A DNA stretch of 64,000 nucleotides from Prevotella sp. (GTDB taxonomy: Bacteria; Bacteroidota; Bacteroidia; Bacteroidales; Bacteroidaceae). The stretch covers positions 1 through 64,000 of the forward strand of contig JAFUAY010000035.1 in the NCBI GenBank assembly GCA_017460515.1, given 5' to 3'. The position numbers and the translations under genes were made by a program. This document shows positions 7,421 through 16,602 of the stretch, in pieces. The notes beneath the pieces were generated by a model. It was given only the letters and a program-made list of their open reading frames with translations. It did no database searches and was not told where the DNA came from. Positions within the stretch are counted from its first letter, which is position 1. The number at the start of each line of letters is the position of its first letter.

Positions 7421-9526
7421 ATGAAAAAAACAACAGAAGCGACTCCAAAGAAAGTTGCCAAGAAAGCAAACAGCAAGGCGAAGAAAGTAGCTCCTCAGAA
7501 GGTGAGCGAAAATATCCCACAACATATTGGTCTCGTTCAGAACGACTCTTGGCTTGAACCTTTTGAGGAAGCCATCCGTGGACGTCATGACCATGCATTA
7601 TGGAAACTGGGACAGCTGACACAGAATGGAAAGAAGACTCTTAGCGATTTTGCGACAGGACACCTGTTCTTCGGACTACATAAACTGACCCGTGGATGGG
7701 TTTTCCGTGAGTGGGCACCCAATGCCACCGATATCTATCTGATTGGCGACTTCAATAACTGGCAGGAAGACGAACGCTATCGTTGCAAGCGTATTGAGGG
7801 AACAGGCAACTGGGAACTGAAGTTGAAGGAGAAGGACTTGCAGCACGGACAGTTGTACAAGATGAAGGTGAAGTGGAACGGTGGTGAAGGCGAACGTATT
7901 CCTGCATGGTGCCGTCGTGTGGTTCAGGATGATCAGACAAAGATTTTCTCTGCTCAGGTATGGAATCCCAAGCAGCCCTACGTATGGAAGAAAGCTGGTT
8001 TCAAACCGAAGAAGAACCCGTTACTCATCTATGAGTGTCATGTGGGTATGGGTGAGGATGCTGAAAAAGTAGGCACTTACAATGAGTTCCGTGAGAATGT
8101 GCTTCCGCGTGTTGCCAAAGATGGTTATAACTGCATTCAGGTGATGGCGATTCAGGAGCATCCTTACTATGGATCATTCGGATATCATGTCTCGTCATTC
8201 TTTGCTCCGAGCAGCCGCTTTGGCACTCCTGAAGATCTGAAGGCACTTATCGATGAGGCTCATAAGATGGGAATTGCCGTTATCATGGACATTGTTCATT
8301 CTCATGCCGTTAAGAATGAAGTAGAAGGTCTGGGCAATCTGTGTGGTGACCCGAATCAGTTCTTCTATCCTGGCGACCGTCATGAACATCCGGCATGGGA
8401 TTCGCTCTGCTTCGACTATGGCAAGGATGATGTCATGCACTTCCTGCTGTCAAACTGTAAGTACTGGCTTGAGGAATTCCATTTTGACGGATTCCGCTTC
8501 GATGGTGTCACCTCTATGCTGTACTATAGCCACGGCCTGGGAGAAGCATTCTGCGGATATCCCGATTACTTCAACGGACATCAGGACGATAATGCCATCT
8601 GCTATCTGACACTGGCAAACAAGCTGATACATGAAGTGAATCCAGAGGCAATCACCATCGCTGAGGAAGTGAGCGGCATGCCTGGCTTGGCAGCTAAGTT
8701 TGAAGACGGAGGTTATGGATTCGACTATCGCATGGCTATGAACATTCCTGACTATTGGATTAAGACCATCAAGGAACAGAGTGATGAGAACTGGAAACCC
8801 AGTTCCATTTTCTGGGAGGTTAAGAACCGACGTCCGGATGAGAAGACCATTAGCTATTGTGAAAGTCATGACCAGGCATTGGTTGGCGATAAGACAATTA
8901 TCTTCCGTCTGATTGATGCTGATATGTACTGGCACTTTGCCAAGAAGGACCTGAATGGTGTGGCTGAACGAGGAATCGCCCTCCATAAGATGATTCGTCT
9001 GGTTACTGCTGCTGCCATCAATGGCGGTTACCTGAACTTCATGGGTAATGAGTTCGGACATCCGGAATGGATCGATTTCCCGCGTGAAGGCAACGGATGG
9101 AGCTATAAGTATGCACGTCGTCAGTGGAATCTGGTTGACAATCAGGACCTCTGTTACCACTGGCTGGGTGATTTCGATCGTGATATGCTGAAAGTCATTA
9201 AGAGTGTTCGCAACTTCCAGAATAAGCCTGTTGTTGAAATATGGCATAATGACGGTGACCAGGTGCTGGCCTTCATGAGAGGTGACCTCATCTTCGTGTT
9301 CAACTTCTCACCCACACGTTCGTTTACTGATTATGGATTCCTGGTTCCAACAGGCAGCTATGAAGTAGTGCTTAACACAGATGCAACCTGCTATGGAGGT
9401 CATGGATTTGCTGATGATACGGTGACGCACTTCACCAACTATGATGAGCTGTACGTAAAGGATCACAAAGAGTGGCTCAAACTCTATATTCCAGCACGTT
9501 CGGCAGTTGTATTGAAGAAAAATTAA
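7421..9526 (+). CDS. glgB: 1,4-alpha-glucan branching enzyme
   Basis: Makes alpha-1,6 branches in glycogen. The start at 7421 is preferred to ATG 7403 because AAAGGAGAG lies just ahead of it. A Lys/Ala-rich leader of about 30 residues (KKVAKKANSKAKK) precedes the CBM48 domain (GWVFREWAPNATDIYLIGDF). The GH13 barrel has DIVHSHAVKN, the nucleophile in DGFRFDGVTSM, the acid in TIAEEVSG and the stabiliser in YCESHDQA, followed by a C-terminal beta domain. Sequence pattern and the absence of a second N-domain fit the eukaryote-like GH13_8 group found in Bacteroidetes. The basic leader is odd for a cytosolic enzyme and could bind nucleic acid or glycogen granule partners, but that is a guess. Confidence 0.93.
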   Translation: MKKTTEATPKKVAKKANSKAKKVAPQKVSENIPQHIGLVQNDSWLEPFEEAIRGRHDHALWKLGQLTQNGKKTLSDFATGHLFFGLHKLTRGWVFREWAPNATDIYLIGDFNNWQEDERYRCKRIEGTGNWELKLKEKDLQHGQLYKMKVKWNGGEGERIPAWCRRVVQDDQTKIFSAQVWNPKQPYVWKKAGFKPKKNPLLIYECHVGMGEDAEKVGTYNEFRENVLPRVAKDGYNCIQVMAIQEHPYYGSFGYHVSSFFAPSSRFGTPEDLKALIDEAHKMGIAVIMDIVHSHAVKNEVEGLGNLCGDPNQFFYPGDRHEHPAWDSLCFDYGKDDVMHFLLSNCKYWLEEFHFDGFRFDGVTSMLYYSHGLGEAFCGYPDYFNGHQDDNAICYLTLANKLIHEVNPEAITIAEEVSGMPGLAAKFEDGGYGFDYRMAMNIPDYWIKTIKEQSDENWKPSSIFWEVKNRRPDEKTISYCESHDQALVGDKTIIFRLIDADMYWHFAKKDLNGVAERGIALHKMIRLVTAAAINGGYLNFMGNEFGHPEWIDFPREGNGWSYKYARRQWNLVDNQDLCYHWLGDFDRDMLKVIKSVRNFQNKPVVEIWHNDGDQVLAFMRGDLIFVFNFSPTRSFTDYGFLVPTGSYEVVLNTDATCYGGHGFADDTVTHFTNYDELYVKDHKEWLKLYIPARSAVVLKKN

Positions 9527-9562
9527 GGCTAATAAACGCTTTAAATGGCAATAATTAACAAT

Positions 9563-9602
9563 TTTTCGGCATGGTCGTAGCAGATTCATGCCGAAAATTT
9601 TG
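9563..9602 (+). terminator. Rho-independent terminator after glgB
   Basis: Perfect 11-base stem TTTTCGGCATG / CATGCCGAAAA (9563-9573 with 9587-9597) with T residues after it. Its T tract overlaps the -33 element of the next promoter. Confidence 0.8.
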
Positions 9603-9630
9603 TTGGAATGAAAAAAAAGAAGTACCTTTG
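9598..9630 (+). promoter_or_regulatory. Promoter for the rpsF-rpsR-rplI operon
   Basis: TTTTG at 9598-9602, 20 bases, TACCTTTG at 9623-9630; about 45 bases of leader before rpsF. The leader contains TTTGCACCCGCATTTTGCAAAA, a possible weak hairpin (TTTGCA with TGCAAA). Confidence 0.75.
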
Positions 9631-9675
9631 CACCCGCATTTTGCAAAATAGTAATTATTAATCATTTAAAAACGT

Positions 9676-10023
9676 ATGAATCAATACGAAACCGTTTTCA
9701 TTTTAACTCCCGTTTTGTCTGACGATCAGACAAAGGAAACGGTCGCAAAGTTCAAGAAGGTGCTCACCGATAAGGGTGCTGAGATTCTGAATGAAGAGGC
9801 CTGGGGATTGAAGAAACTGGCTTACCAGATTGAGAAGAAGACATCAGGATTCTATTTCCTTGTTGAGTTCAAGGCTGAGCCAGAAGTGATCAAATCATTG
9901 GAGACTTCCTTCCGTCGTGACGAGAAGGTTCTGCGTTTCCAGACTGTGAAGCTCGACAAGTATGCCGCAGAGTATGCTGAGAAGCGTCGCAAGAAGTATG
10001 CAACTAAATCAGAGGAGGCTTAA
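9676..10023 (+). CDS. rpsF: 30S ribosomal protein S6
   Basis: Binds 16S rRNA in the platform together with S18. N-terminal [18 protein letters not shown] and the strand [21 protein letters not shown] are characteristic. 115 residues, with a short basic tail. First gene of a three-gene operon in the usual order S6-S18-L9, with 2 bases before rpsR. Confidence 0.97.
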   Translation: MNQYETVFILTPVLSDDQTKETVAKFKKVLTDKGAEILNEEAWGLKKLAYQIEKKTSGFYFLVEFKAEPEVIKSLETSFRRDEKVLRFQTVKLDKYAAEYAEKRRKKYATKSEEA

Positions 10024-10025
10024 TC

Positions 10026-10292
10026 ATGGCAGAAGTATCAGAAATCCGTTATCTCACTGCTCCTTCTATTGACACCAAGAAGAAGAAGTATTGCCGTTTC
10101 AAGAAGAGTGGCATCAAGTACATTGACTACAAGGATCCCGAATTCTTGAAGAAGTTCCTGAACGAGCAGGGTAAGATTCTTCCCCGCCGTATCACTGGCA
10201 CCTCGCTGAAGTTCCAGCGCCGTGTGGCTCAGGCCGTTAAGCGTGCACGTCAGATTGCATTGCTGCCTTACGTAACCGATTTGATGAAATAA
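10026..10292 (+). CDS. rpsR: 30S ribosomal protein S18
   Basis: 88 residues; core [25 protein letters not shown] region is nearly universal (shown in part: [15 protein letters not shown]). The N-terminal half keeps only the [11 protein letters not shown] segment of the zinc-type form, with a single Cys, so no zinc site is expected. Partner of S6 in the ribosome platform. Confidence 0.97.
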   Translation: MAEVSEIRYLTAPSIDTKKKKYCRFKKSGIKYIDYKDPEFLKKFLNEQGKILPRRITGTSLKFQRRVAQAVKRARQIALLPYVTDLMK

Positions 10293-10310
10293 ACAAAGGA
10301 GGACGCAAGA

Positions 10311-10850
10311 ATGGAAATCATACTGAAAGAAGATATTATCGGTCTGGGATACAAGAACGATATCGTGAACGTAAAGTCGGGTTATGGTCGTAACTACCTC
10401 ATTCCTCAGGGAAAGGGTGTTATTGCTTCTCCCATGGCAAAGAAGATTCTCGCTGAGAACCTGAAGCAGCAGGCTCACAAGCTAGCAGCCCAGAAGGCAG
10501 CTGCTGAGGAGCGTGGTAAGGCACTTGAGGGTGTTGCTCTCAATATTTCTGCTAAGGTGAGCGCTACTGGTCAGCTCTATGGTTCAGTTAATACTGCTAC
10601 TGTTGCTGAAGAGTTGAAGAAGCTGGGTCATGATGTTGACCGCAAGATTATCACCATGCGTGATATCAAGAAGGTTGGCGACTTTGTTGCACTTGTTCAC
10701 TTCCATAAGGAGGTAACAGTCGAGATTCCTGTAACTGTTGTTGCTGAGAATGCTCCTGTTGCTGTTCCTGTAGTTGAAGAAGCTCCTGTAGCTGAAGCTC
10801 CCGTTGAGGAGGCTCCTGTTGCAGAAGAGGAGAATACTCTTGAAGCATAG
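10311..10850 (+). CDS. rplI: 50S ribosomal protein L9 with an acidic Pro/Ala/Val tail
   Basis: N-terminal rRNA-binding domain (KEDIIGLGYKNDIVNVK, GYGRNYLIPQGKG), connecting helix, and C-terminal domain (ISAKVSATGQLYGSVN to EVTVEIPVTVV) make about 148 residues, the normal length. A further ~30 residues, from AENAPVAVPV to EEENTLEA, form a low-complexity tail built from EEAPVAEAPV-like units. The repeats suggest growth by slippage of GCTCCTGTT-like codons. Expected on the ribosome near L1; the tail would be exposed. Confidence 0.95.
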   Translation: MEIILKEDIIGLGYKNDIVNVKSGYGRNYLIPQGKGVIASPMAKKILAENLKQQAHKLAAQKAAAEERGKALEGVALNISAKVSATGQLYGSVNTATVAEELKKLGHDVDRKIITMRDIKKVGDFVALVHFHKEVTVEIPVTVVAENAPVAVPVVEEAPVAEAPVEEAPVAEEENTLEA

Positions 10851-10884
10851 TCTTGCTTCAGAGTACTTTTTGATAATAGACTCC

Positions 10885-10917
10885 GGAGGATGTGCGTGAT
10901 GCATATCCTCCTTTTTT
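10885..10917 (+). terminator. Terminator of the rplI operon
   Basis: 10-base stem GGAGGATGTG / CATATCCTCC (one G-T pair), 7-base loop, then six T. Confidence 0.85.
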
Positions 10918-10961
10918 GGGCTGTTATAAAAGCAATTTCCTTGAACGGAACTCGTGATTTC

Positions 10962-11891
10962 TTAGTATGACTGAAGGAAGAAGGTTACGAGCAGTGGGAT
11001 GGAAATCATGGAGAGCAGCGTCGTAATAAATGTTACCTCTGTGATGAGTGCGGTGTCTTTGCCGTGTCTGAGACAAAGAATAGTGCCATAAGTAGCAACA
11101 GGCATAGCAATGACAATCGTGTTGATATTGACAACGAGCTGCGAGAATCCCAGTGGCTTGCAGAGAAAATACATGCCTAAGGGAATGATAATCAGTCGCA
11201 TGACTGTTGTGGCATAAACGGGAATATTACCCAGCATGGACCGTAGGGGAAGGTTCGACATGGATGAGCCGATGATAAGCAGTGCGGCAGGCACGGTAAT
11301 ATTACCAATCATTGTGAGTGGCTGACTGATGACGCCTGGAATATGGTCAATCTTAAGTGCAACAATCAGCATGGTCAAATAAGCCGCTATCATTGGTGTA
11401 CTGTAAAGCACCTTCTTCTGCATGCGAAGTTTGTCGGCCTTACCAGGTGTGGAAGAGCCAGTGATGAGCATCGTGCCAACTGTGAACACTGTGAAAGTGT
11501 TTACCACATTCAGCACCGCGGCATAAAATACGGCTTCGTGACCAAAGATAGACGCTACAACAGGATACCCCATGAAACCAACGTTTCCAAACATCAATGC
11601 AAAGCCAATTACTCCCTCGTCCTCTTTCTTGTGAGTGAGATAGCGAGGCAGCCAGATGGCAACCCCTGTCAGGATAGCATAAGTGAGGATGCTGATACCT
11701 AACAGGGGTAATATGAGTTGGCGGTCGGGCAGATCGCCTGTCATTGCTGATGACAGAATCAGTGCAGGACAAGTAATGTCAATAACCAGTTTTGACAGTC
11801 GTTTGTCAAAGGTTCCTCCCATGTATCCCAATTTGCCGGCAATGTATCCTACGACAACAATCGAGAACAGGGTTGCCATTACTTCAACCAT
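10962..11891 (-). CDS. AEC (auxin efflux carrier) family permease
   Basis: 309 residues with about ten membrane helices arranged as two five-helix halves, as in the AEC/BART superfamily. The family moves small organic anions such as malate or malonate in bacteria; the substrate is not predictable. The N-terminal helix SIVVVGYIAGKLGYM and the GFALMFGNVGFMGYPVV segment (asparagine-rich broken helix of the family) support the call. Last gene of the long minus-strand run; it starts 12 bases after the purM stop. Confidence 0.85.
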   Translation of the reverse strand: MVEVMATLFSIVVVGYIAGKLGYMGGTFDKRLSKLVIDITCPALILSSAMTGDLPDRQLILPLLGISILTYAILTGVAIWLPRYLTHKKEDEGVIGFALMFGNVGFMGYPVVASIFGHEAVFYAAVLNVVNTFTVFTVGTMLITGSSTPGKADKLRMQKKVLYSTPMIAAYLTMLIVALKIDHIPGVISQPLTMIGNITVPAALLIIGSSMSNLPLRSMLGNIPVYATTVMRLIIIPLGMYFLCKPLGFSQLVVNINTIVIAMPVATYGTILCLRHGKDTALITEVTFITTLLSMISIPLLVTFFLQSY

Positions 11892-11903
11892 ACACTTTTG
11901 CTT

Positions 11904-13070
11904 TTAATAATCAAAGGTTCCGAATTCGCTCTTAATTGTTAGTGAGCGGTTTCCTTCTTCAATATGTCCAACAACCTGGGCATCTATGTTGAAGCTCTTA
12001 GAAATGGCAATAACTTGTTCTGCCACCTCTGGGCGGACATAGATTTCCATGCGGTGACCCATGTTGAACACCTGATACATCTCTTTCCAGTCTGTTTCTG
12101 AACAATCATGGATAGCACGGAAGAGTGGGGGAACAGGGAACATATTGTCCTTGACTACGCGGCAGTTCTCACCAACGAAGTGGAGCACTTTCGTCTGTGC
12201 GCCACCAGTGCAATGCACCATTCCGTGAATCTCACGACGCAGCTCGTCAAGGATTCGCTTGATGACAGGGGCGTAGGTACGGGTAGGAGAGAGTACCAGT
12301 TGTCCTGCATCGATAGGTGAGCCTTCTAAAGCATCCGTCAGCTTGTACTTTCCACTATATACAAGTTCGTTAGGCACGGCGTGGTCGTAGCTCTCAGGAT
12401 AGTTCGCTGCCAGGTATTTGGCAAACACATCATGACGGGCAGATGTAAGACCGTTCGAACCCATACCGCCATTATAACGTTTCTCATAGGTTGCCTGACC
12501 TGTTGATGAAAGACCTACAATCACATCGCCTGGGCGGATGTTCGCATTATCAATAACATCAGAGCGCTTCATGCGGCAGGTCACTGTTGAGTCAACGATG
12601 ATGGTGCGTACCAAGTCGCCTACATCGGCAGTTTCGCCTCCCGTAGGATAGATGCCGATACCCATTTCGCGCAATTCTGCGAGTAACTCATCTGTTCCAT
12701 TGATAATTGCTGAGATCACTTCACCAGGAACCAGCATCTTATTGCGGCCAATGGTGCTGCTGACCAGTATATTATCAACGGCACCCACACAGAGCAGATC
12801 GTCAGTGTTCATGACAATAGCATCCTGTGCAATACCTTTCCAAACAGACAGGTCGCCCGTCTCTTTCCAATACATGTAAGCCAGGCTTGACTTGGTGCCA
12901 GCACCGTCAGCATGCATAATATTGCAATAGTCGGGGTCGCCTCCCAAAATGTCAGGGATAATTTTGCAGAATGCCTGTGGGAAAATTCCTTTGTCAATGT
13001 TTTTGATAGCTGCGTGCACGTCTTCCTTGGCAGCACTGACGCCACGCATCATATAGCGGTTGTTGTTCAT
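11904..13070 (-). CDS. purM: Phosphoribosylformylglycinamidine cyclo-ligase (AIR synthase)
   Basis: Fifth step of purine synthesis: ATP-dependent closure of FGAM to AIR. The start at 13070 (MNNNRYMMRGVSAAKEDV) matches the N-terminus of Bacteroidetes PurM; an upstream ATG at 13118 would add 16 unsupported residues. Motifs: MHADGAGTKSSLAY, AIVMNTDDLLCVGA, IYPTGGETADVGD. The protein has 388 residues, longer than the E. coli enzyme (about 345), which is usual in this phylum. It lies between lemA and the AEC permease, about 50 bases after lemA, on the same strand as purC 3.5 kb away. Confidence 0.95.
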   Translation of the reverse strand: MNNNRYMMRGVSAAKEDVHAAIKNIDKGIFPQAFCKIIPDILGGDPDYCNIMHADGAGTKSSLAYMYWKETGDLSVWKGIAQDAIVMNTDDLLCVGAVDNILVSSTIGRNKMLVPGEVISAIINGTDELLAELREMGIGIYPTGGETADVGDLVRTIIVDSTVTCRMKRSDVIDNANIRPGDVIVGLSSTGQATYEKRYNGGMGSNGLTSARHDVFAKYLAANYPESYDHAVPNELVYSGKYKLTDALEGSPIDAGQLVLSPTRTYAPVIKRILDELRREIHGMVHCTGGAQTKVLHFVGENCRVVKDNMFPVPPLFRAIHDCSETDWKEMYQVFNMGHRMEIYVRPEVAEQVIAISKSFNIDAQVVGHIEEGNRSLTIKSEFGTFDY

Positions 13071-13121
13071 AATTGCATTGAAATGATTTTGTTTGGTGAC
13101 AACAGACAGTACATACAATAG

Positions 13122-13709
13122 TTAGAATTTCACTTGAGGAGCCTTTTCAGCGCCAGCCTCAGCCTCGAACTTCTGCATCTTCTCGAATCCAAACATTCCG
13201 GAAAGCAGTGAGTTGGGGAAGCGGCGAATCTTCATATTGTAGTTCTGCACAGCTTTGTTATAGGTGTTGCGAGCCTCGTTGATACGGTTCTCCGTACCTT
13301 CCAGCTGTACCTGCAAGTCACGGAAATTCTCATTTGCCTTCAAGTCAGGATAATTCTCTTGAATAGCAATCAGACGGCCCAATGCTGTTGAGAGTTCTCC
13401 TTGAGCAGCTTGGAACTGTTTCATCTTCTCAGGCGTCATACTCTCTGGGTCCAGGTTGATACTTGTTGCTTTCGAACGTGCTGCTACTACGCCTTCGAGC
13501 GTCTCTTTCTCATGACTGGCATATCCCTTAACCGTCTCTACAAGATTAGGTATCAGGTCGGCTCGGCGCTGATAGGTTGATTGAACATTGGCAAGTGCGG
13601 TAGTGGCCTCTTCTTCTACACCGATCATTCCATTGTAGGCACTGATAGCCCATCCGCCAATCACTACGATGGCAACAATCACTCCAATTAAAGTCTTACT
13701 CATTTTCAT
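13122..13709 (-). CDS. lemA: LemA family protein
   Basis: 195 residues: one N-terminal membrane helix (LIGVIVAIVVIGGWAISAYNG) and a long helical periplasmic domain with the family pattern QRRADLIPNLVETVKGYASH and LQVQLEGTENRI. Function in the family is unsettled; members are often paired with TPM-domain proteins, and here the TPM gene lies directly upstream on the same strand with a ~50-base gap. I infer the two act together in the envelope. Confidence 0.92.
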   Translation of the reverse strand: MKMSKTLIGVIVAIVVIGGWAISAYNGMIGVEEEATTALANVQSTYQRRADLIPNLVETVKGYASHEKETLEGVVAARSKATSINLDPESMTPEKMKQFQAAQGELSTALGRLIAIQENYPDLKANENFRDLQVQLEGTENRINEARNTYNKAVQNYNMKIRRFPNSLLSGMFGFEKMQKFEAEAGAEKAPQVKF

Positions 13710-13759
13710 AATCTTTCAGTATTTGGTTTCTCTTTATTGTATTCTTTTGGATTATTCTC

Positions 13760-15091
13760 TTACCAACTGGAAGTAGCACCACCGCCTCCAGAACTTCCGC
13801 CGCTGAAGCCTCCACCGAAGCCTCCGCCTCCTCCGAAGCCACCACTGCTACGTCCTCCACCGTGTCCTCCGCCAACAACTACAACGGGCATCTGGGCAAA
13901 CGGATTCTGGCGTAACAGTGATCTGCCAGTACTGCCATTATAGCGGTAGATGAGGTAGGCTATCAGGAATGCCCATCCGCCAAACATCATCAGGTAGAGT
14001 GCTATATAGCCCATCAACAGGTCTGTTTCCGACTCAATACGTTGGCTTTCAGTGATGGGGAGTTCTTTTCGCTGCAAAGTGTTATAGATGGCCTCTGTCA
14101 GATACAGCATGCCGCTATCCGGCATTTCCTCTTTCATGAAAGGAATGGCATAAGTTTCTTGAAGACGCGAACACTCTATATCTGTCAGGTCTCCTTCAAG
14201 CGAACGACCCGTATGTGTTCGAACCTTATGGTCCTGATAGGCCAGTACGATAACTAGTCCTCGGTCGTTCTTGCCAATCTTGTAGCGGTCAAAGAGATCC
14301 TGTGCCATACGGAACGGGTCGTCATTCTCAACATGATTGACGATAATCATGGCAGATTCTATCTGTAGCGAATCATCCATCTTTTTCAGCCATTTGTTCA
14401 GCAGTTGCTCTGTTTGGTCGCTCACCACATTGTCTGGATTGGAAACATAGCGTGCACCATCAGTAAGATGTGGCATGGGAATATTCTCTGCGTTCCATGC
14501 TGGAGTCTCTTCTGATGTCTGAGGTGCAGGAGCTGTCTGAACGTCAGGCGTCAGCTTGTCGATCGTCCCCATGGTATAGCTGCATGCGGCAATCTGACAG
14601 ATCATGCCGACAATGATAAAAACAGTCCAATACCGTTTGAATTGACGAGAAAGAGTCGTTTCTTTTTCTTGTGCATGTAGTATTTTCAGTTCTCTCTCGT
14701 AGTCATTGCGGCATTGGTCGTATTTCATTTCATATTGTCGACGCAAGCTTTCTTTTGATCCTGAAGCAAATATTCCCAATGATTTCTTCTCCTCTTTATA
14801 CGCATCTTCCAGTAAGGTGATCACACTGTTATGCTTATTAGCCAGTGTTTGAACAGATTTTTTTCGCGCATTATTGAGAAGGCTCTGTTCCTTATTACGT
14901 CGTCTGTCAATGATGATTCCCCCAGCTGTCAGTGGGATGAAGACAGCACTGAATAATTGCAGAATGGCTGATGCCGAATCGAGCGAACCGTAATTGGCTC
15001 CGTAGGTCATAGCCGTTCCACAACTGATGACAGCTGCCAGTACACCTATCATCAGTTCTGTAGCAGAGATATGAATGCTATTCTTTGCCAT
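13760..15091 (-). CDS. TPM-domain membrane protein (YgcG-like)
   Basis: 443 residues from ATG 15091 (MAKNSIHISATELM); the longer frame from 15157 runs inside aroE and adds a non-homologous stretch. Order: two membrane helices (about 12-60), a coiled-coil/charged cytosolic segment (DAYKEEKKS to LKILHAQEKE), a helix (VFIIVGMICQIAACSYTM), the TPM domain (SNPDNVVSDQTEQLLNKW through MPDSGMLYLTEAIYN), a last helix (GYIALYLMMFGGWAFLIAYL), and a Gly/Ser-rich tail ending GGATSSW. The glycine tail is characteristic of this family. TPM domains act in photosystem and respiratory complex repair in other organisms; here the role is unknown. Overlaps the end of aroE by 14 bases; followed by lemA. Confidence 0.88.
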   Translation of the reverse strand: MAKNSIHISATELMIGVLAAVISCGTAMTYGANYGSLDSASAILQLFSAVFIPLTAGGIIIDRRRNKEQSLLNNARKKSVQTLANKHNSVITLLEDAYKEEKKSLGIFASGSKESLRRQYEMKYDQCRNDYERELKILHAQEKETTLSRQFKRYWTVFIIVGMICQIAACSYTMGTIDKLTPDVQTAPAPQTSEETPAWNAENIPMPHLTDGARYVSNPDNVVSDQTEQLLNKWLKKMDDSLQIESAMIIVNHVENDDPFRMAQDLFDRYKIGKNDRGLVIVLAYQDHKVRTHTGRSLEGDLTDIECSRLQETYAIPFMKEEMPDSGMLYLTEAIYNTLQRKELPITESQRIESETDLLMGYIALYLMMFGGWAFLIAYLIYRYNGSTGRSLLRQNPFAQMPVVVVGGGHGGGRSSGGFGGGGGFGGGFSGGSSGGGGATSSW

Positions 15092-15824
15092 TCCAGAATT
15101 CCCAACTTGCAAATGCCTGCAGGAGCAGCATTTCGAGTCCGTTCTTTGTCTGTGCACCTTGTTTGGCGCCTTTCTTCATGAACAGCGTCTCGTCAGGATT
15201 ATAAATCAGGTCATACAAAATGTTATGCTCATCAAGTGCTTCGTAAGGAAGATCCGGACATGTCTCCGTCTTGGGATACATGCCCAATGGCGTACAATTG
15301 ACGATGACGTTGTATTCCTTGACCACTTCAGGAGTGATGCTACTATACTGAATGGTTCCAGGACGCTCGTAACGACTTACGAAAACAGGTTCTACCCCCA
15401 GCGCCTTTAGTCCATAGGCTACAGCTTTTGATGCTCCGCCAGTGCCCAGTACCAAAGCTTTCTTATGGTAGTCCTCCAGCATGGGTTCAATGCTTTGTGT
15501 GAATCCAATGACGTCACTGTTATAGCCCTTCAGTTTGATTTTGCTGCCATCATGAACGACGCGTATCACGTTGACAGCTCCGATGGCACGTGCTTCAGGA
15601 CTGATATAGTCAAGAAACTCCATCACCTTTTCCTTATAGGGAATCGTCACGTTGAGTCCCTTTAGATCTGGGTTACTACTGAGCACCTCTGGCAGATCGT
15701 CTATTGAGGGGATCTCGAAATTAACATACTTGGCATTGATACCTTCATCGGCAAAACGCTGATTGTGGTAGCCGATTGAGAATGAATGCCCTAAAGGGTA
15801 GCCTATGAGTCCGTACTTATCCAT
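15078..15824 (-). CDS. aroE: Shikimate dehydrogenase
   Basis: NADPH-dependent reduction of 3-dehydroshikimate. Substrate motif S-x-S in GYPLGHSFSIGYHN, catalytic Lys in LNVTIPYKEKVM, dinucleotide-binding loop VLGTGGASKAVAYG, and the closing GLEMLLLQA. 248 residues, typical of the compact Bacteroidetes enzymes. Starts 11 bases after the menG stop; its last 14 bases overlap the TPM gene. Confidence 0.95.
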   Translation of the reverse strand: MDKYGLIGYPLGHSFSIGYHNQRFADEGINAKYVNFEIPSIDDLPEVLSSNPDLKGLNVTIPYKEKVMEFLDYISPEARAIGAVNVIRVVHDGSKIKLKGYNSDVIGFTQSIEPMLEDYHKKALVLGTGGASKAVAYGLKALGVEPVFVSRYERPGTIQYSSITPEVVKEYNVIVNCTPLGMYPKTETCPDLPYEALDEHNILYDLIYNPDETLFMKKGAKQGAQTKNGLEMLLLQAFASWEFWNGKE

Positions 15825-15835
15825 AATACAATTAC

Positions 15836-16567
15836 CTATTTAGTTGCGAAATACATTGTGCAAATACCAAACGTGAGTCGACGGAATGACGTTTCACTGA
15901 ATCCCGCGTTTTGTAATATTTCCATCATCTGTTCGCCTTGCGGGAAGGCTTCGATAGTCTTAATCAGATAGCTGTAAGCGCTATTGTCTTTTGATATGAT
16001 TCTTCCGTAAAGGGGTAGTACCAGATGACTGTAGATGGCGAAGAGCTGTTTCATGGGGAACGAAACCGGTGTGGTCAGTTCCACGATACACATATGTCCG
16101 CCTTCCTTCAGCACTCGGCACATCTCTTTCAGTCCTTTGTCCAGGTCGGCAAAGTTACGAATGCCGAAAGCTGCTGTTACCGCATCGAATGTATCGTTAG
16201 GATAAGATAGGTTCAGGCAGTCCTCTTTTGAGAAACTGATGATGTGGTCCAGTCCAATTTCTTTTACCTTCTCCCTTCCGATGTTCATCATGCCTTCACT
16301 GATATCAGCACCGATGATTTTTTCAGGATGCAGAACCTGGGCAGCTTGAATGGCAAAGTCGCCAGTACCGGTGGCAATGTCAAGCAAGGTCTTTGGCTGA
16401 TAGTCGGCCAACTTCCTGATGGCGGTCTTCCTCCATCTGCGGTCTATATCCCAAGACAGTCGATGGTTCAGCTTGTCATAGGTAGGGGCGATATTGTCAA
16501 ACATCGCTTCCACCTGCTGAGCCTTCTCGCCCTCGTGATAGGGTTTTATTTCTTCCTGCTTGTACAT
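15836..16567 (-). CDS. menG: Demethylmenaquinone methyltransferase
   Basis: Final step of menaquinone synthesis, SAM-dependent C-methylation. Class I methyltransferase motifs: [16 protein letters not shown] (SAM loop), [17 protein letters not shown], and [18 protein letters not shown], which is diagnostic for the UbiE/MenG family. Because Bacteroidales use menaquinone and not ubiquinone, the MenG role is preferred. 243 residues. About 35 bases after purC. Confidence 0.93.
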   Translation of the reverse strand: MYKQEEIKPYHEGEKAQQVEAMFDNIAPTYDKLNHRLSWDIDRRWRKTAIRKLADYQPKTLLDIATGTGDFAIQAAQVLHPEKIIGADISEGMMNIGREKVKEIGLDHIISFSKEDCLNLSYPNDTFDAVTAAFGIRNFADLDKGLKEMCRVLKEGGHMCIVELTTPVSFPMKQLFAIYSHLVLPLYGRIISKDNSAYSYLIKTIEAFPQGEQMMEILQNAGFSETSFRRLTFGICTMYFATK

Positions 16568-16602
16568 TTTCTTGGATTGTTGCGACTCAGTCGCAACATA
16601 CT

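Noticed and set aside
8450-9247. 265-codon minus-strand frame inside glgB
   Set aside because: Antisense shadow of the branching enzyme; composition follows the glgB codons.
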